43,324 nucleotides of DNA from Synechococcus sp. AG-686-F08 (GCA_003210315.1 QCVQ01000002.1:71333-114656); one strand, 5' to 3'. Positions 1-10,660 are shown, counted from the stretch's first letter. Notes: generated by a model not told the origin, from the letters alone. Numbers and translations: made by a program.

Positions 1-1
1 C

Positions 2-334
2 TACACCTGGTTTATGGAACTTTTCGTAGATGCCTACGATTGGGTCATGGTCCCTAACGTTTATGGAATGAGTCAGTTCGCTGACGGTGGAATTTTTACA
101 AGTAAGCCTTATTTATCAGGTTCTAATTACGTACGCAAAATGTCTGACTACAAACCAGGAGAGTGGTGTGGAATATGGGATGGATTGTTCTGGAGTTTTA
201 TTCACCGTCATGGTGACTTTTTTCGGTCTCAACCAAGGCTGGCGATGATGACACGAAATCTTGATCGCATGGCGCCCGAGGTCATGGATACGCATTACTC
301 CAAGGCGCAACAGTTTCTTGACTCGCTCAGCTAG
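2..334 (+). CDS. FeS-type photolyase/cryptochrome, 3' end (partial)
   Basis: The reading frame is open from base 2, so only the C-terminal ~110 residues are present and the start lies before the window. The segment has hallmarks of the iron-sulfur bacterial cryptochrome/(6-4) photolyase family (PhrB-like, COG3046): NVYGMSQFADGGIF, the PYLSGSNYV motif, and GEWCGIWDGLFW, whose cysteine matches a conserved FeS-ligand position in that family. These proteins bind FAD and repair UV photoproducts or act as light receptors; which applies here cannot be told from the fragment. hemJ follows 24 bp later on the same strand. Confidence 0.85.
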   Translation, partial: YTWFMELFVDAYDWVMVPNVYGMSQFADGGIFTSKPYLSGSNYVRKMSDYKPGEWCGIWDGLFWSFIHRHGDFFRSQPRLAMMTRNLDRMAPEVMDTHYSKAQQFLDSLS

Positions 335-357
335 CGGCTTTCTATTGTTGAGTTGCG

Positions 358-963
358 ATGAATTGGGTCATGACACTGACGCTTCCTCCTGAGGCTTACC
401 TGTGGTTCAAGACCCTTCACATCGTTGGAGTGGTGGTCTGGTTTGCCGGATTGTTTTATCTCGTCAGGCTGTTCATCTATCACGTTGAAGCAGAGGAGGA
501 GGAGTCTCCGGTCCGTGAAGCCTTCAAAGCCCAGTACGCCGTTATGGAACGGCGACTCGCCAACATCATCACCACACCTGGTCTGATCCTCACCGTGACG
601 ATGGCTGCGGGGTTGTTGATCACGCAGCCATCGTGGCTACACCAAGGCTGGATGCACGCAAAGCTCGGATTTGTGGGCTTGTTAGTGGCCTATCACCTGT
701 TCTGCTATCGATTGATGGGCCAACTGCAGGCAGGGGTGTGCCAGTGGAGTGGACGTCAACTCCGCGCTCTCAACGAACTGCCGACCCTGTTGCTCGTTCT
801 CGTGGTGATGCTGGTGGTGTTCAAGACCCAGTTCCCCACAGGAGCTGCAACCTGGTTAACGGTCGGGCTTGTGATCTTCATGGCAGGAACAATCCAGTTC
901 TATGCCCGCTGGCGTCGTCTACGTGAAGCAGCCCTTGCGCAGGAGTCAGGCGGTGACGCATGA
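358..963 (+). CDS. hemJ: HemJ-type protoporphyrinogen IX oxidase (UPF0093)
   Basis: A 201-residue integral membrane protein with an N-terminal FKTLHIVGVVVWFAG segment carrying the family's conserved histidine, followed by LFYLVRLFIYHVEA. Several hydrophobic helices run to about residue 190. HemJ oxidises protoporphyrinogen IX to protoporphyrin IX, the last shared step of heme and chlorophyll synthesis, and is the usual form in cyanobacteria. A second ATG four codons downstream is an alternative start. The 3' end overlaps the likely start of the next gene by 11 bp, suggesting co-transcription. The family assignment is strong; the function is from family knowledge. Confidence 0.9.
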   Translation: MNWVMTLTLPPEAYLWFKTLHIVGVVVWFAGLFYLVRLFIYHVEAEEEESPVREAFKAQYAVMERRLANIITTPGLILTVTMAAGLLITQPSWLHQGWMHAKLGFVGLLVAYHLFCYRLMGQLQAGVCQWSGRQLRALNELPTLLLVLVVMLVVFKTQFPTGAATWLTVGLVIFMAGTIQFYARWRRLREAALAQESGGDA

Positions 964-1609
964 CCAGCACCCACTCCGGGCTGTCTTGAACTCCATTGGT
1001 CCAGACAGTTGTCCAGGCTTATTGAATTTTCACTGCCACACCGTTTGCAGCGACGGAAGTCTGGAGCCAGTTGCTCTCATTGAACAGGCCACGGCTAGGA
1101 AGCTGAGTCACATTGCAGTGACCGATCACCATTCGATCGCTGCCTACGTTCCGATGGTCGATTGGCTTGATCGCGCCCGAGATCGGGGCGAATCCACTCC
1201 AATGCTTTGGAGTGGGATGGAAATCAGTTGCATCCTGCGTGGTTGTTTGGTCCACGTCTTGGCTCTGGGTTTTAGACCCGGGGATCCCGCCCTGTTGCCC
1301 TATTCCAGCGGCGATGCTGCGGTAGGAGCCCCTCTCAGGGCTGGTGAAGTTTGCAAAGCCATTCACCTCGCCGGAGGCCTTGCAATCCTGGCCCATCCAG
1401 GTCGCTACAGGCTGGGGTTCTCAGTCTTAATTGATGCAGCTGCGGAGCTGGGTTTTGATGGTGGTGAGGCTTGGTACGACTACGACATGCAACAACGCTG
1501 GGCACCCACGCCATTGATCTGCGATTCGATCGACAAACAGTTAAAAAACCTTGGCCTTTTGCGTACTTGCGGCACCGATACCCACGGAGTCGACCTAAAA
1601 GGCCGCTAA
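953..1609 (+). CDS. PHP-domain metal-dependent phosphoesterase
   Basis: Read from a GTG at 953, preceded by AGGAG at 941-945 with a 7-base gap, giving 218 residues; an upstream in-frame ATG at 902 lies deep inside hemJ and lacks such a site. The PHP metal-binding signatures are present: FHCHTVCSDGSLEP (His27 and His29), VTDHHS, a histidine in LAHPGRYR, and GTDTHG near the C terminus. Such proteins hydrolyse phosphoesters, for example nucleotide or 3',5'-bisphosphate substrates; the substrate cannot be told here. It overlaps hemJ by 11 bp. Confidence 0.85.
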   Translation: MTHDQHPLRAVLNSIGPDSCPGLLNFHCHTVCSDGSLEPVALIEQATARKLSHIAVTDHHSIAAYVPMVDWLDRARDRGESTPMLWSGMEISCILRGCLVHVLALGFRPGDPALLPYSSGDAAVGAPLRAGEVCKAIHLAGGLAILAHPGRYRLGFSVLIDAAAELGFDGGEAWYDYDMQQRWAPTPLICDSIDKQLKNLGLLRTCGTDTHGVDLKGR

Positions 1610-1636
1610 ATTCACGTATCGATTTAGATAGTTCTA

Positions 1637-2215
1637 ATGGGTCTTTTCGATCGGCTTCTGAAATCAGGCTCCAAGAACGACGGTCAACAGGGTCTTCCCA
1701 AGGATCGTGTCAAAGAGAAAGCAGAGGCCTTTTTCCTCGACTCTGACGCTTCCTCCTCCTACGGAAATGTGGATTACATGCGGGAGGCCAAAACCATCCG
1801 CCGCACCTTCCCAGGATCCGCAGACAACCCAGGTAATAAGGAATTGGTGACCAAGGTTGACGCGATGGACGTCATGGTTGGAACCCGTTCCAAAGGGTTG
1901 GGCGATGAAAAGCCCAACGAAGAACCTTCCATCCCCTCCGTTTTTTCCAGTGGTGTTCCTACCCCGGTGAAAAAGACCTTTGCCGAGGTGATGACAAAAG
2001 AAGAGCTAGATCAAAAACTCAAGGGCAATGCGTTGCGCACGGCTGGTGTCAATACGCCAATGTCTGCTAACGCATCACCTGTAGGTCGCAAGGAAGAATT
2101 GAAGTCAGAACCACCATCAATGCAGCCTGCCCCACAGATGCCTACACGGACTCCGTCCACAAAACCAGGATCGATTGATCCGTTCAAGGACATGGTTCGC
2201 GACCTCAACAACTAA
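1637..2215 (+). CDS. Conserved hypothetical protein, hydrophilic, unknown function
   Basis: A 192-residue soluble, charged protein with no domain I recognise. It begins MGLFDRLLKSGSK, an amphipathic stretch, has a central region rich in Lys, Glu, Ser and Pro that is probably disordered, a short helical-looking part FAEVMTKEELDQKLKG, and a Pro/Thr-rich tail ending IDPFKDMVRDLNN. There is no signal peptide or membrane segment. It starts 27 bp after the PHP gene on the same strand and its end overlaps the convergent cobN gene by 11 bp. Codon use looks like that of its neighbours. Confidence 0.7.
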   Translation: MGLFDRLLKSGSKNDGQQGLPKDRVKEKAEAFFLDSDASSSYGNVDYMREAKTIRRTFPGSADNPGNKELVTKVDAMDVMVGTRSKGLGDEKPNEEPSIPSVFSSGVPTPVKKTFAEVMTKEELDQKLKGNALRTAGVNTPMSANASPVGRKEELKSEPPSMQPAPQMPTRTPSTKPGSIDPFKDMVRDLNN

Positions 2216-5200
2216 GACCCCCATTTTCGACAGCCTCTTCGGCCTGAAGAACCAACCCCCTGATCTGCTCAAGCTGGTTGGGGGAAGGTTGGGACCACAG
2301 CCCACGGTTCGCGGCTTCCATCAGTCGTTCAGCCATATCTCTGAGAACCCAGGGATTGGATCGGCTTAAAAAGTCCTGTGTGCCCTTTTCAAGCAGCCAC
2401 TGATCACAGATGGCGCCGTAGCACCAATCCGGCACCACTCCGGTTGAAGCGTCATAGGCAAACAGATAATCAAGACTGGCACCCATTTCGAATGCTCCCT
2501 TGTAGCCGTGCTGTTGCATTCCCTCAATCCAGCGAGGGTTCAACAAGCGGCTTCTCACCACCTTGTCGATTTCACGGCTCAGCGAATGAATGCGAAGCCT
2601 TGCTTGTCGAGAGTGGTCAGCAAACCAAGGCTGCACTGAGGTTCCACCCGAGCGGCGCACCGCAGCAGTCATCCCCCCGTGAAACTGGTAATAGTCATCA
2701 GAATCGAGTAAATCGTGTTCCCTGTTGTCCTGGTTATGGAGGACAACCTGAACCTGACGAAGAGCAGCTTCCAACCCTTCGCGATTGGAATGAGCTTGAA
2801 CCTCCCCGTCGTAACTCCAAGAACTCCAGGCCAAAAATGCCTCGCCAAGTTCGTCCTGACTATCCCATTGCCCCGAATCGATCAAAGCCTGCAATCCAGC
2901 GCCATAGGCACCCGGTGCTGAACCAAAAATCCTCGCTTGAGCGCCTTCCTGACGGGTGATTGCAGCAAGTGGATTCTCAGCATCTGCTTCATCGAGTGTT
3001 GAAACGAGTTGCACCGCACGATTCACCCAGCCCACAAGTTGAGGGAAGGCATCGCGAAACAGACCTGACATCCGCAAGGTGACATCCACCCGGGGTCGAG
3101 CCAGCAGACTCAAAGGAATGACTTCAAGATCCACCATGCGCCGTGTTGGTCCATCCCAGACAGGACGAACGCCCAGCAAAGCCAACATCTGCGCAATGTC
3201 TTCTCCGCCATTGCGCATCGTGGCTGTTCCCCACACCGACAGCGCAAGATGCCTGAGATTTTCTCCTTCCTCTAGTCGGTAAAGATCCAACAATTGCTCA
3301 GCGCTACGCCGGCCTAAATCCCAGGCGGCTTCGGTTGGAAGACCACGCAAGTCAACGGAATAGAAATTTCGGCCCGTAGGCAACACATCTGGACGTCCTC
3401 GCGTCGGGGCACCGGAGGGGCCACTCGCGATCCGTCGGCCAGACAAAGCAGCAAGGAAAGCCTTTTTTTCACTCGAAGCACAGGCCACTAATCGCGGTAG
3501 AAGCTCGTCGCGCAAGCGCAGCAGAGCCGGCTCCTCGCTGTCTTCAAACCACTGCTGCAACGATGGACATAGAGGTTCACTGGGCTCATCTGTGATCTGC
3601 TCCAGCAAGCGCAACGCTTGATCATCAAGCCAACCCGCAGCAGCCGAGACACGTCTTGGCTGCTCGCATCCCAACTGCTCGAGGGTCTTGCAGTCCTGAT
3701 CGCTCAAGCGCGCACCGTCTTCATCCGACCAGGGGTCGCATTCCAAGCCAACAGCCTTAGCCATCGCCTGGGTGATTCCTTGGCATCCACCGGACGGCGA
3801 TCGCGCAATCGCAAGCAGGAGTTCTCTTTGAATCGAGGGTTCAGGCTGGCTGCCGAAACGATGCAGGCCTGTTCTGATTTGAGCCTCCTTTAACTCGCAG
3901 AGATAGGTTTCAACTTGATCAAGACAGCGAGCCCAAGAGTCGTTGTCCTGTTCAGCAGTCCTGGCTTGATCGTTGGATGAACTGGGGAAGGAGGGCCAAT
4001 CAAGACGCTGAAGCAGCTGCTTAATTTGCTGCTCGAGCACATCGCAGCGTTCGGCAGCAACCTGACGAGCCTCAACGTATTCATCCAGCAGAGCCTCTAA
4101 GGACAACAACGATCCGTGCAGCCCAGCTCGGCCTAAGGGTGGTGTGAGGTGATCGATGATCACGGCATGACCACGACGCTTCGCTTGGGATCCCTCCCCC
4201 GGATCATTGACGATGAACGGATACACATGCGGAATTGGGGCAAGGGCCAGTGCTGGCCCACAGGCGTCACTCAGTCCAACCGACTTGCCTGGTAGCCATT
4301 CAGCACTGCCATGTTTCCCCACATGAACCATCAGCTGGGTGCCATGCACCTCCTGAAGCCAGAGATATTGGGCCAAATAACGGTGCGGGGGAGGGAGATC
4401 AGGAGAATGAAGATCACTGATCTGGTCGGGGTCATAGCCACGGCTGGGTTGAATCAACACAGCCACATGACCAAAGAGAAGTCCATGCACTGCAAACCCC
4501 TTCTCCTCAAGATCAACGGCCTGTTCCGGTGAACCCCAACGGCGCTCAATCAAGGAGCGCGCTTCCGGCGTAAGTTGTCGCCACCATTGCAAATAAGTGC
4601 TGAGGGGCAGATAGGCCAGGGGCTGCAGGTGAAAACTCTCCGGATCGTTGCTACGTCCAGACAACAGTTGGGCCATCAGCACCTGAGAGTCGTCGGGCCG
4701 TGATTCGCGACCCAGCGCTACGCCGGCTTCAGCCAGCCAATTCAAAAGATTCAAGGTGCTGGCAGGTGTGTCCAGACCAACCCCATTGGCCAAACGTCCA
4801 TTGCGAACGGGGTAGTTCGCCAGCACCAGTGCCACACGCTTGTCTGCTGGGTCCGTTTGACGAAGATCCACCCAACAACGGGCATGGTCTGCCAGCCAAT
4901 TCAGCCCAGAAGGATCGGGAACAAAGCCCTTAACAGCCGTCGACAAACTGGATTGCGCATCCAGGACTTCACGAAAAGCACCGATTCTCGTGGTGATGCG
5001 TCCATCCAACTCAGGCAGCACCACTTGGAGTGAGAGATCGATGGGATCGAGCCCCTGGGAAGTTGCCTCCCAGGCTTGCTTCGAACGTCCCGAAGACAGC
5101 AGCTGCAACACCGGTACATCCAAACCATCCCAAAGCGGATTGCCTAGCCCCGCCTCTTGAAACTGCACCGATGCAAAAGCCGTTGTGCTGATCACCAGCT

Positions 5201-5969
5201 GAACATCTTGCGCTTGAAATGCGCGTTGCACCCCCTCTTGAACCACGCGATCTCTCAAGCTGCTCACCCAGAGGGCACGGGGAGCTAATCCACGGCTTCT
5301 CAACGCCGTTAAAAGTTGATGACACCAGTCCGTATCGGCGGCCCTTGCATGGGCCCGATACAACAAAACACCGACCCTGGCACCTGGCTCATCACGCCAA
5401 TCAAATGGAGCAGGATCCGCCATCCGTTCCGGCTGAAGATCGATGGAATCCTTAAGGTTTTCAAGTGGGTTGGCATTGGAAATGAAGGGATGAATCGCCT
5501 TCAAAACCTTGGTCATGTTGGGCATCCCGCCTTCGCGTAACAACAGAGCTAACTGGTGCGACAACGAGGAAGACACCGATCCAATTGGATGGAGTTCGTC
5601 GTTTTGATCAGCGGTCCCCGCCAGGACAAGCAAGGTGCGATGTGGGGCAGACAACTGCCAACGCCGGCACTGTTCAAGCCCATAACTCCAGTGGCCTCGA
5701 CCACCCAACAGGCGCACAACAAGAACCCGGGCCGTGCTCCCCGTGGTGGCCAGATAGTGATCAATTTGAGCTGGGTGTCGTAAACAATCGAGTGGCAAAG
5801 CGCGTAGTTGCTCTTTCCAGTTCCTGAGATCTGGCTGCTGAAGGCAGGCTGAGAGCGTCGTGATGTCGGTCGCAGCGCTCGTCAGAAAAAGGACAGGGGC
5901 AGGCGGTTGCTCCACAACGGTGAAAACCTCGTTGCTTTCGGCGCCAGGAAGACTGCTCAGTCGATGCAT
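2205..5969 (-). CDS. cobN: Cobaltochelatase large subunit CobN
   Basis: A 1254-residue protein of the CobN/ChlH/BchH chelatase superfamily. The signature HVGKHGSAEWLPGK near residue 548 is of the CobN type rather than the HFGMHGSLEFMPGK typical of magnesium chelatase ChlH. Further conserved blocks include PFIVNDPGEGSQAKRR and RNFYSVDLRGLPT. CobN inserts cobalt into hydrogenobyrinate a,c-diamide in the aerobic corrin pathway; cyanobacteria commonly pair it with the ChlI/ChlD ATPase subunits because cobS/cobT are absent, and neither is in this window. It is divergent from ilvE with 76 bp between start codons. Confidence 0.92.
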   Translation of the reverse strand: MHRLSSLPGAESNEVFTVVEQPPAPVLFLTSAATDITTLSACLQQPDLRNWKEQLRALPLDCLRHPAQIDHYLATTGSTARVLVVRLLGGRGHWSYGLEQCRRWQLSAPHRTLLVLAGTADQNDELHPIGSVSSSLSHQLALLLREGGMPNMTKVLKAIHPFISNANPLENLKDSIDLQPERMADPAPFDWRDEPGARVGVLLYRAHARAADTDWCHQLLTALRSRGLAPRALWVSSLRDRVVQEGVQRAFQAQDVQLVISTTAFASVQFQEAGLGNPLWDGLDVPVLQLLSSGRSKQAWEATSQGLDPIDLSLQVVLPELDGRITTRIGAFREVLDAQSSLSTAVKGFVPDPSGLNWLADHARCWVDLRQTDPADKRVALVLANYPVRNGRLANGVGLDTPASTLNLLNWLAEAGVALGRESRPDDSQVLMAQLLSGRSNDPESFHLQPLAYLPLSTYLQWWRQLTPEARSLIERRWGSPEQAVDLEEKGFAVHGLLFGHVAVLIQPSRGYDPDQISDLHSPDLPPPHRYLAQYLWLQEVHGTQLMVHVGKHGSAEWLPGKSVGLSDACGPALALAPIPHVYPFIVNDPGEGSQAKRRGHAVIIDHLTPPLGRAGLHGSLLSLEALLDEYVEARQVAAERCDVLEQQIKQLLQRLDWPSFPSSSNDQARTAEQDNDSWARCLDQVETYLCELKEAQIRTGLHRFGSQPEPSIQRELLLAIARSPSGGCQGITQAMAKAVGLECDPWSDEDGARLSDQDCKTLEQLGCEQPRRVSAAAGWLDDQALRLLEQITDEPSEPLCPSLQQWFEDSEEPALLRLRDELLPRLVACASSEKKAFLAALSGRRIASGPSGAPTRGRPDVLPTGRNFYSVDLRGLPTEAAWDLGRRSAEQLLDLYRLEEGENLRHLALSVWGTATMRNGGEDIAQMLALLGVRPVWDGPTRRMVDLEVIPLSLLARPRVDVTLRMSGLFRDAFPQLVGWVNRAVQLVSTLDEADAENPLAAITRQEGAQARIFGSAPGAYGAGLQALIDSGQWDSQDELGEAFLAWSSWSYDGEVQAHSNREGLEAALRQVQVVLHNQDNREHDLLDSDDYYQFHGGMTAAVRRSGGTSVQPWFADHSRQARLRIHSLSREIDKVVRSRLLNPRWIEGMQQHGYKGAFEMGASLDYLFAYDASTGVVPDWCYGAICDQWLLEKGTQDFLSRSNPWVLRDMAERLMEAANRGLWSQPSPNQLEQIRGLVLQAEEAVENGGLSC

Positions 5970-6024
5970 GTCTCCATTCTGGTCTGATCACATCGCACCA
6001 TCCGAGCAAGGCGAGTGAGAAAAT

Positions 6025-6039
6025 TTGATCATCGATCAA
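6025..6039. promoter_or_regulatory. Short inverted repeat between cobN and ilvE
   Basis: TTGATC-ATC-GATCAA is a perfect 6-bp inverted repeat with a 3-base centre in the 76-bp gap between the divergent cobN and ilvE genes. It ends 7 bp before the ilvE ATG, so it could be an operator or a structure over the ribosome-binding region. GATC-containing words are common, so chance is possible. Confidence 0.3.
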
Positions 6040-6045
6040 TGAGCG

Positions 6046-6963
6046 ATGCATCAGTTCCTTCCCTATGCCTGGTTTGAAGGCCGCTGCATCCCGTTTGACC
6101 AAGCCAAAGTGTCGATCGCGACGCATGCCCTTCATTACGGCACCGGTGCTTTCGGTGGGATGCGCGCAATTCCGGATCCGGAGAAACCTGGCGGCATGCT
6201 CTTGTTTCGACCGGACCGCCATGCCCGGCGCCTCTCACAGAGCGCCAAGTTGTTGCTCGCTGATCTCACTGAAGAAACAGTGATGGAGGCTCTTATTGCT
6301 GTGCTGAGGGCCAACAAGCCCACGACGCCCATCTACCTGAGGCCGTTTGTCTACACCAGTGATTTAGGCATCGCACCACGTCTGCACAACATCGAGACAG
6401 ATTTTCTGATTTACGGATTAGAGCTCGGCGATTATCTCTCCCCCGATGGCGTGAGTTGTCGAATCAGTAGTTGGACCCGTCAGGAAGATCGCTCACTTCC
6501 CCTGCGCGGAAAGATCAGTGGTGCCTACATCACAAGCTCACTTGCAAAAACAGAGGCCGTCACTAGCGGATTCGACGAGGCCCTGCTCATGAACACGCGG
6601 GGAAAAGTCAGCGAAGCCAGTGGGATGAACTTATTTTTGGTTCGCGATGGCGTCCTGATCACCCCTGGCGTTGACCAGGACATTCTTGAAGGAATCACCC
6701 GCTCGAGCGTGATGGAGCTAGCGAAGCACATGGGGTTGCAGGTGATCGAGCGCCCTGTTGACAAAACCGAGCTGTGTATCGCGGATGAAGTGTTCCTCAC
6801 GGGAACGGCAGCAAAAATCACGCCCATTCGTCAACTCGAGTCGACGGTTTTACCCACCAAACGACCGGTCATGGATGCCTTAAGACAGCGACTGGTGTCG
6901 ATTACGGAAGGCAGAGATCCCGAGTTCAGCCACTGGGTCACCAGAATCGAGCTCGAAGCCTAA
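6046..6963 (+). CDS. ilvE: Branched-chain amino acid aminotransferase
   Basis: A 305-residue fold-type IV PLP aminotransferase. THALHYGTGAFGGMRA near the N terminus is the IlvE signature, Lys156 in the LRGKISGAYITS block matches the PLP-binding lysine, and GFDEALLMNTRGKVSEASG and DEVFLTGTAAKITPI are family motifs. It transaminates 2-oxo acids to Leu, Ile and Val with glutamate. No strong Shine-Dalgarno precedes the ATG, and another ATG 7 bases upstream is out of frame. Followed by metH after 58 bp. Confidence 0.95.
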   Translation: MHQFLPYAWFEGRCIPFDQAKVSIATHALHYGTGAFGGMRAIPDPEKPGGMLLFRPDRHARRLSQSAKLLLADLTEETVMEALIAVLRANKPTTPIYLRPFVYTSDLGIAPRLHNIETDFLIYGLELGDYLSPDGVSCRISSWTRQEDRSLPLRGKISGAYITSSLAKTEAVTSGFDEALLMNTRGKVSEASGMNLFLVRDGVLITPGVDQDILEGITRSSVMELAKHMGLQVIERPVDKTELCIADEVFLTGTAAKITPIRQLESTVLPTKRPVMDALRQRLVSITEGRDPEFSHWVTRIELEA

Positions 6964-6978
6964 GTATCGGCCTTTAGA

Positions 6979-7007
6979 TCTAGAGCACTTCATAGAATGG
7001 CTCTAGA
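6979..7007 (+). other. Hairpin between ilvE and metH
   Basis: TCTAGAGC at 6979-6986 pairs perfectly with GCTCTAGA at 7000-7007 across a 13-base loop. There is no T-run behind it, so it is not a classic intrinsic terminator. It ends 14 bp before the metH ATG and could be a 5' leader structure, an operator or an inefficient terminator. Confidence 0.4.
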
Positions 7008-7021
7008 GAAGCGATTGAGTA

Positions 7022-10000
7022 ATGCAGGCCGTCACAGAGACACCCACCCTCGTGGCATCGCGTTTTTTGAAACGTCTGCATGATCCTTCAAGACCCGTCT
7101 TGGTTTTTGACGGAGCAACTGGAACCTCCCTACAGCAAATGGATCTTTCCGCCGATGATTTCGGCGGAGAAGCGCTCGAGGGATGCAACGAAAACCTGGT
7201 GGTGACTCGACCTGATGCCGTTCAAGGCGTGCATCGGCAATTTCTTGACGCCGGTTGTGATGTCATTGAAACCGACACCTTTGGCGCAGCCTCTGTGGTC
7301 TTGGCTGAATACGGCCTAGAAGACAAAACGTTCGAGCTCAACAAGCGTGCTGCTGAGCTAGCGAAAGAAGTAGCGATGGAATACAGCACCGAGGAAAAAC
7401 CACGATTCGTGGCTGGGTCGATGGGTCCCACTACCAAATTACCCACGCTCGGACACATCAGTTTTGATTTGCTGCGTGATTCCTATCAGGAGCAAGCAGA
7501 AGGACTGATTGCCGGGGATGTGGACCTTCTCATTATTGAAACCTGTCAGGACGTTCTACAGATCAAGGCGGCACTTCAAGGAATTGAGCAAGCCTTTGAA
7601 ACCAGCGGTGAACGTCGTCCCTTAATGGTGTCCGTCACGATGGAAACCACAGGAACGATGCTGGTGGGTTCCGACATCGCAGCGGTTGTTGCCATTCTTG
7701 AACCGTTCCCGATTGATGTTCTCGGCCTGAACTGCGCAACAGGTCCTGAACAAATGAAAGAGCACATGCGCTACCTAACGGAGCATGCTCCATTTGTGGT
7801 GAGCTGCATCCCCAATGCAGGCCTACCAGAAAATGTTGGAGGGGTGGCGCATTACCGACTGACGCCGGTGGAGCTGAAGATGCAACTCATGCATTTCGTT
7901 GAAGATCTTGGCGTTCAGGTGATCGGTGGCTGTTGCGGAACCACACCTGCCCATATCGCAGCACTCTCTGAAATTTCCTCAGAGCTGAGTGCCGCACCCA
8001 GAAAAGTGCGTTCTCATCACCATGAGAGAAAAGCTCTTAGTTATGAAGCTGCTGCATCTTCAATTTATGGTGCGACACCCTACTTACAAGACAATTCGTT
8101 CTTAATCATTGGTGAACGCCTGAATGCCAGTGGATCAAAAAAAGTGCGTGAACTGTTGAATGAAGAAGACTGGGACGGGCTCGTTGCCGTTGCCAGAGGG
8201 CAGGTCAAAGAAAATGCGCACATCTTGGATGTGAATGTCGACTATGTCGGCCGTGATGGCGAAAAAGATATGCGGGAGCTCGTTAATCGAGTGGTCACCA
8301 ATGTGAACTTGCCGTTGATGCTCGACTCCACTGAGTGGCAGAAAATGGAAGCGGGCCTCAAGGTGGCCGGTGGCAAATGCATCCTTAATTCAACCAACTA
8401 TGAAGATGGGGATGAACGCTTTTTCAAAGTTTTAGAAATTGCCAAACGTTATGGCGCCGGGGTGGTGATTGGCACTATCGACGAAGATGGTATGGCCAGG
8501 ACTGCAGACCAAAAAGTTGCGATTGCAAAAAGGGCCTATCGAGATGCGGTGGAATATGGAATTCCAGCGCGCGAGATTTTTTACGACGCGCTCGCGCTGC
8601 CAATCTCCACAGGCATTGAAGAAGATCGACGCAACGGAGCTGAAACCATTGAGGCTATTCGCAGGATTCGCGAGGATCTGCCCCAGGTTCACGTTGTTCT
8701 TGGCGTCTCTAATGTGAGCTTTGGATTATCCCCTGCTGCCAGAATCACTCTGAATTCAGTTTTTCTGCATGATTGCTGTGAAGCTGGAATGGATGCAGCC
8801 ATTGTTTCACCGGCCAAAATTCTCCCTCTAATCAAAATCAGCGAAGAGCATCAGAAAGTTTGTCGCGACTTAATCAATGATCGCCGGGGATTTGAAGGAG
8901 ATGTTTGCACCTACGACCCACTCACAGTTTTAACATCGTTATTCGAGGGTGTAAGCGCAAAAGCGGCGCGTGAATCGGGACCATCCTTGAGCGATTTACC
9001 CGTTGAAGAAAGGCTCAAACAACACATCATTGATGGTGAGCGTATTGGACTGGAAGACGCCCTCAAAGAGGGTTTAAATAATTATCCACCCTTAGAAATC
9101 GTTAATACATATTTGCTTGACGGAATGAAAGTTGTTGGAGAACTGTTTGGCTCCGGGCAAATGCAACTTCCCTTTGTCCTTCAATCTGCCGAAACGATGA
9201 AATCAGCAGTGGCATTTCTTGAACCATTTATGGAGAAAGAAGAGGGCGAGCGATCTGCGAAGGCAAAGTTCTTAATCGCAACAGTTAAAGGTGATGTGCA
9301 CGACATCGGCAAAAATCTAGTCGATATTATCTTGACCAATAACGGGTACGAGGTAATCAATCTAGGCATCAAACAAGATGTCAGTGCAATCATTACCGCT
9401 CAAGAAGAACATCAAGCAGATTGCATTGCCATGAGCGGATTACTAGTTAAATCAACAGCATTTATGAAAAATAATTTGCAATCTTTTAACGAAGCAGGTA
9501 TCAACGTACCGGTCGTTTTAGGAGGAGCAGCTCTTACACCCAGGTTTGTAAATAAGGACTGCAACGATGTGTATGAAGGAAAAGTGATTTATGGCAAAGA
9601 TGCTTTTACAGATCTGCGTTTCATGGATGCCCTCGTGGCAGCAAAGTCCAAGGATCGCTGGGATGATCGCGCTGGCTTTCTTGATGGTACCCCTGATGGC
9701 CTCTCCATAGGCGGCGATGGGGAACCCACCGATACGGGTGATGAATCGCCTGAGAGCTCGTCTAAGCCAGCTGAAACCCCTGAGCTCAAGCTTCCGGTCA
9801 GCTTCGAGCGGTCAGAAGCGGTTCCTGAAGAGCAGGCCGTCAAAACACCGTTCCTTGGCGCATCGGTTCTGCAGGGAGAAGAGCAGATTCCCCTCGACGA
9901 GGTGATTGGGTTCCTCGACCGACAGGCACTGTTCGCTGGTCAGTGGCAGATGCGAAAAGCCAAAAACCAAAGCCGTGAAGAGTACGAACAAGATCTCTCG

Positions 10001-10642
10001 GACAAGGCTGAACCAATCCTTCAAAAATGGTTGGCGCGGGCCAAGGACGAGCAACTACTGCATCCAGCTGTGGCCTATGGATATTTCCCCAGCGGCCGTG
10101 ACGGCAACGCAGTGGTGGTTTTCAACCCGGAGGGTGGTGCAGAGCTGGGACGGTTTGACGTCCCCCGTCAACGCAGTGGCAATCGTTACTGCATCGCTGA
10201 TTTCTTCCGTGACCTCAAAGAGGGTCAACCCTGCGATGTACTGCCGATGCAAGCGGTCACCATGGGCGAAGAAGCCAGTCGATTCAGCCAGGAGCTGTTT
10301 CGCAAAGATGCCTACAGCGACTATCTGTTCTTCCACGGATTAGCCGTTCAGATGGCAGAGGCGCTTGCGGAGTGGACCCATGCACGCATTCGCCGCGAAT
10401 GCGGCTTCGCAGATCCCACGGGGATGCCTCTCAAAAACATCCTTGCCCAGCGCTACAGAGGAAGCCGGTACTCCTTTGGCTATCCAGCTTGTCCCAACGT
10501 GGCGGATTCGCGCCAACAGCTGGAATGGCTTCAGGCCGACCGTATTGGCCTGACCATGGACGAGAGCGACCAACTGCATCCTGAACAGAGCACAACGGCC
10601 CTCGTTGCGCTGCATAGCAACGCCCGCTATTTCAGCGCCTAA
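7022..10642 (+). CDS. metH: Cobalamin-dependent methionine synthase
   Basis: A 1206-residue, full-length MetH with all modules in order. The homocysteine-binding domain carries zinc-ligand cysteines Cys238 (LNCATGP), Cys304 and Cys305 ([10 protein letters not shown]). A pterin-binding domain follows ([26 protein letters not shown]), then the cobalamin cap and B12-binding domain with GDVHDIGKN (His760 as cobalt ligand) and the C-terminal activation domain with [13 protein letters not shown] near residue 1145. It transfers a methyl group from methyltetrahydrofolate to homocysteine. An acidic, Pro/Ser/Thr-rich linker (about residues 885-925) separates the last two modules. The middle of the gene appears AT-richer than its ends. 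Confidence 0.97.
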   Translation: MQAVTETPTLVASRFLKRLHDPSRPVLVFDGATGTSLQQMDLSADDFGGEALEGCNENLVVTRPDAVQGVHRQFLDAGCDVIETDTFGAASVVLAEYGLEDKTFELNKRAAELAKEVAMEYSTEEKPRFVAGSMGPTTKLPTLGHISFDLLRDSYQEQAEGLIAGDVDLLIIETCQDVLQIKAALQGIEQAFETSGERRPLMVSVTMETTGTMLVGSDIAAVVAILEPFPIDVLGLNCATGPEQMKEHMRYLTEHAPFVVSCIPNAGLPENVGGVAHYRLTPVELKMQLMHFVEDLGVQVIGGCCGTTPAHIAALSEISSELSAAPRKVRSHHHERKALSYEAAASSIYGATPYLQDNSFLIIGERLNASGSKKVRELLNEEDWDGLVAVARGQVKENAHILDVNVDYVGRDGEKDMRELVNRVVTNVNLPLMLDSTEWQKMEAGLKVAGGKCILNSTNYEDGDERFFKVLEIAKRYGAGVVIGTIDEDGMARTADQKVAIAKRAYRDAVEYGIPAREIFYDALALPISTGIEEDRRNGAETIEAIRRIREDLPQVHVVLGVSNVSFGLSPAARITLNSVFLHDCCEAGMDAAIVSPAKILPLIKISEEHQKVCRDLINDRRGFEGDVCTYDPLTVLTSLFEGVSAKAARESGPSLSDLPVEERLKQHIIDGERIGLEDALKEGLNNYPPLEIVNTYLLDGMKVVGELFGSGQMQLPFVLQSAETMKSAVAFLEPFMEKEEGERSAKAKFLIATVKGDVHDIGKNLVDIILTNNGYEVINLGIKQDVSAIITAQEEHQADCIAMSGLLVKSTAFMKNNLQSFNEAGINVPVVLGGAALTPRFVNKDCNDVYEGKVIYGKDAFTDLRFMDALVAAKSKDRWDDRAGFLDGTPDGLSIGGDGEPTDTGDESPESSSKPAETPELKLPVSFERSEAVPEEQAVKTPFLGASVLQGEEQIPLDEVIGFLDRQALFAGQWQMRKAKNQSREEYEQDLSDKAEPILQKWLARAKDEQLLHPAVAYGYFPSGRDGNAVVVFNPEGGAELGRFDVPRQRSGNRYCIADFFRDLKEGQPCDVLPMQAVTMGEEASRFSQELFRKDAYSDYLFFHGLAVQMAEALAEWTHARIRRECGFADPTGMPLKNILAQRYRGSRYSFGYPACPNVADSRQQLEWLQADRIGLTMDESDQLHPEQSTTALVALHSNARYFSA

Positions 10643-10660
10643 AAATCATGCGGCAATGGT

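Noticed and set aside
2378-2959. 193-codon plus-strand ORF
   Set aside because: It is antisense to cobN, with composition typical of a shadow frame, and shows no family motif.
5970-7021. Cobalamin riboswitch before cobN or metH
   Set aside because: The upstream gaps are only 76 and 58 bp, too short for a B12 riboswitch, and no B12-box-like sequence is seen.
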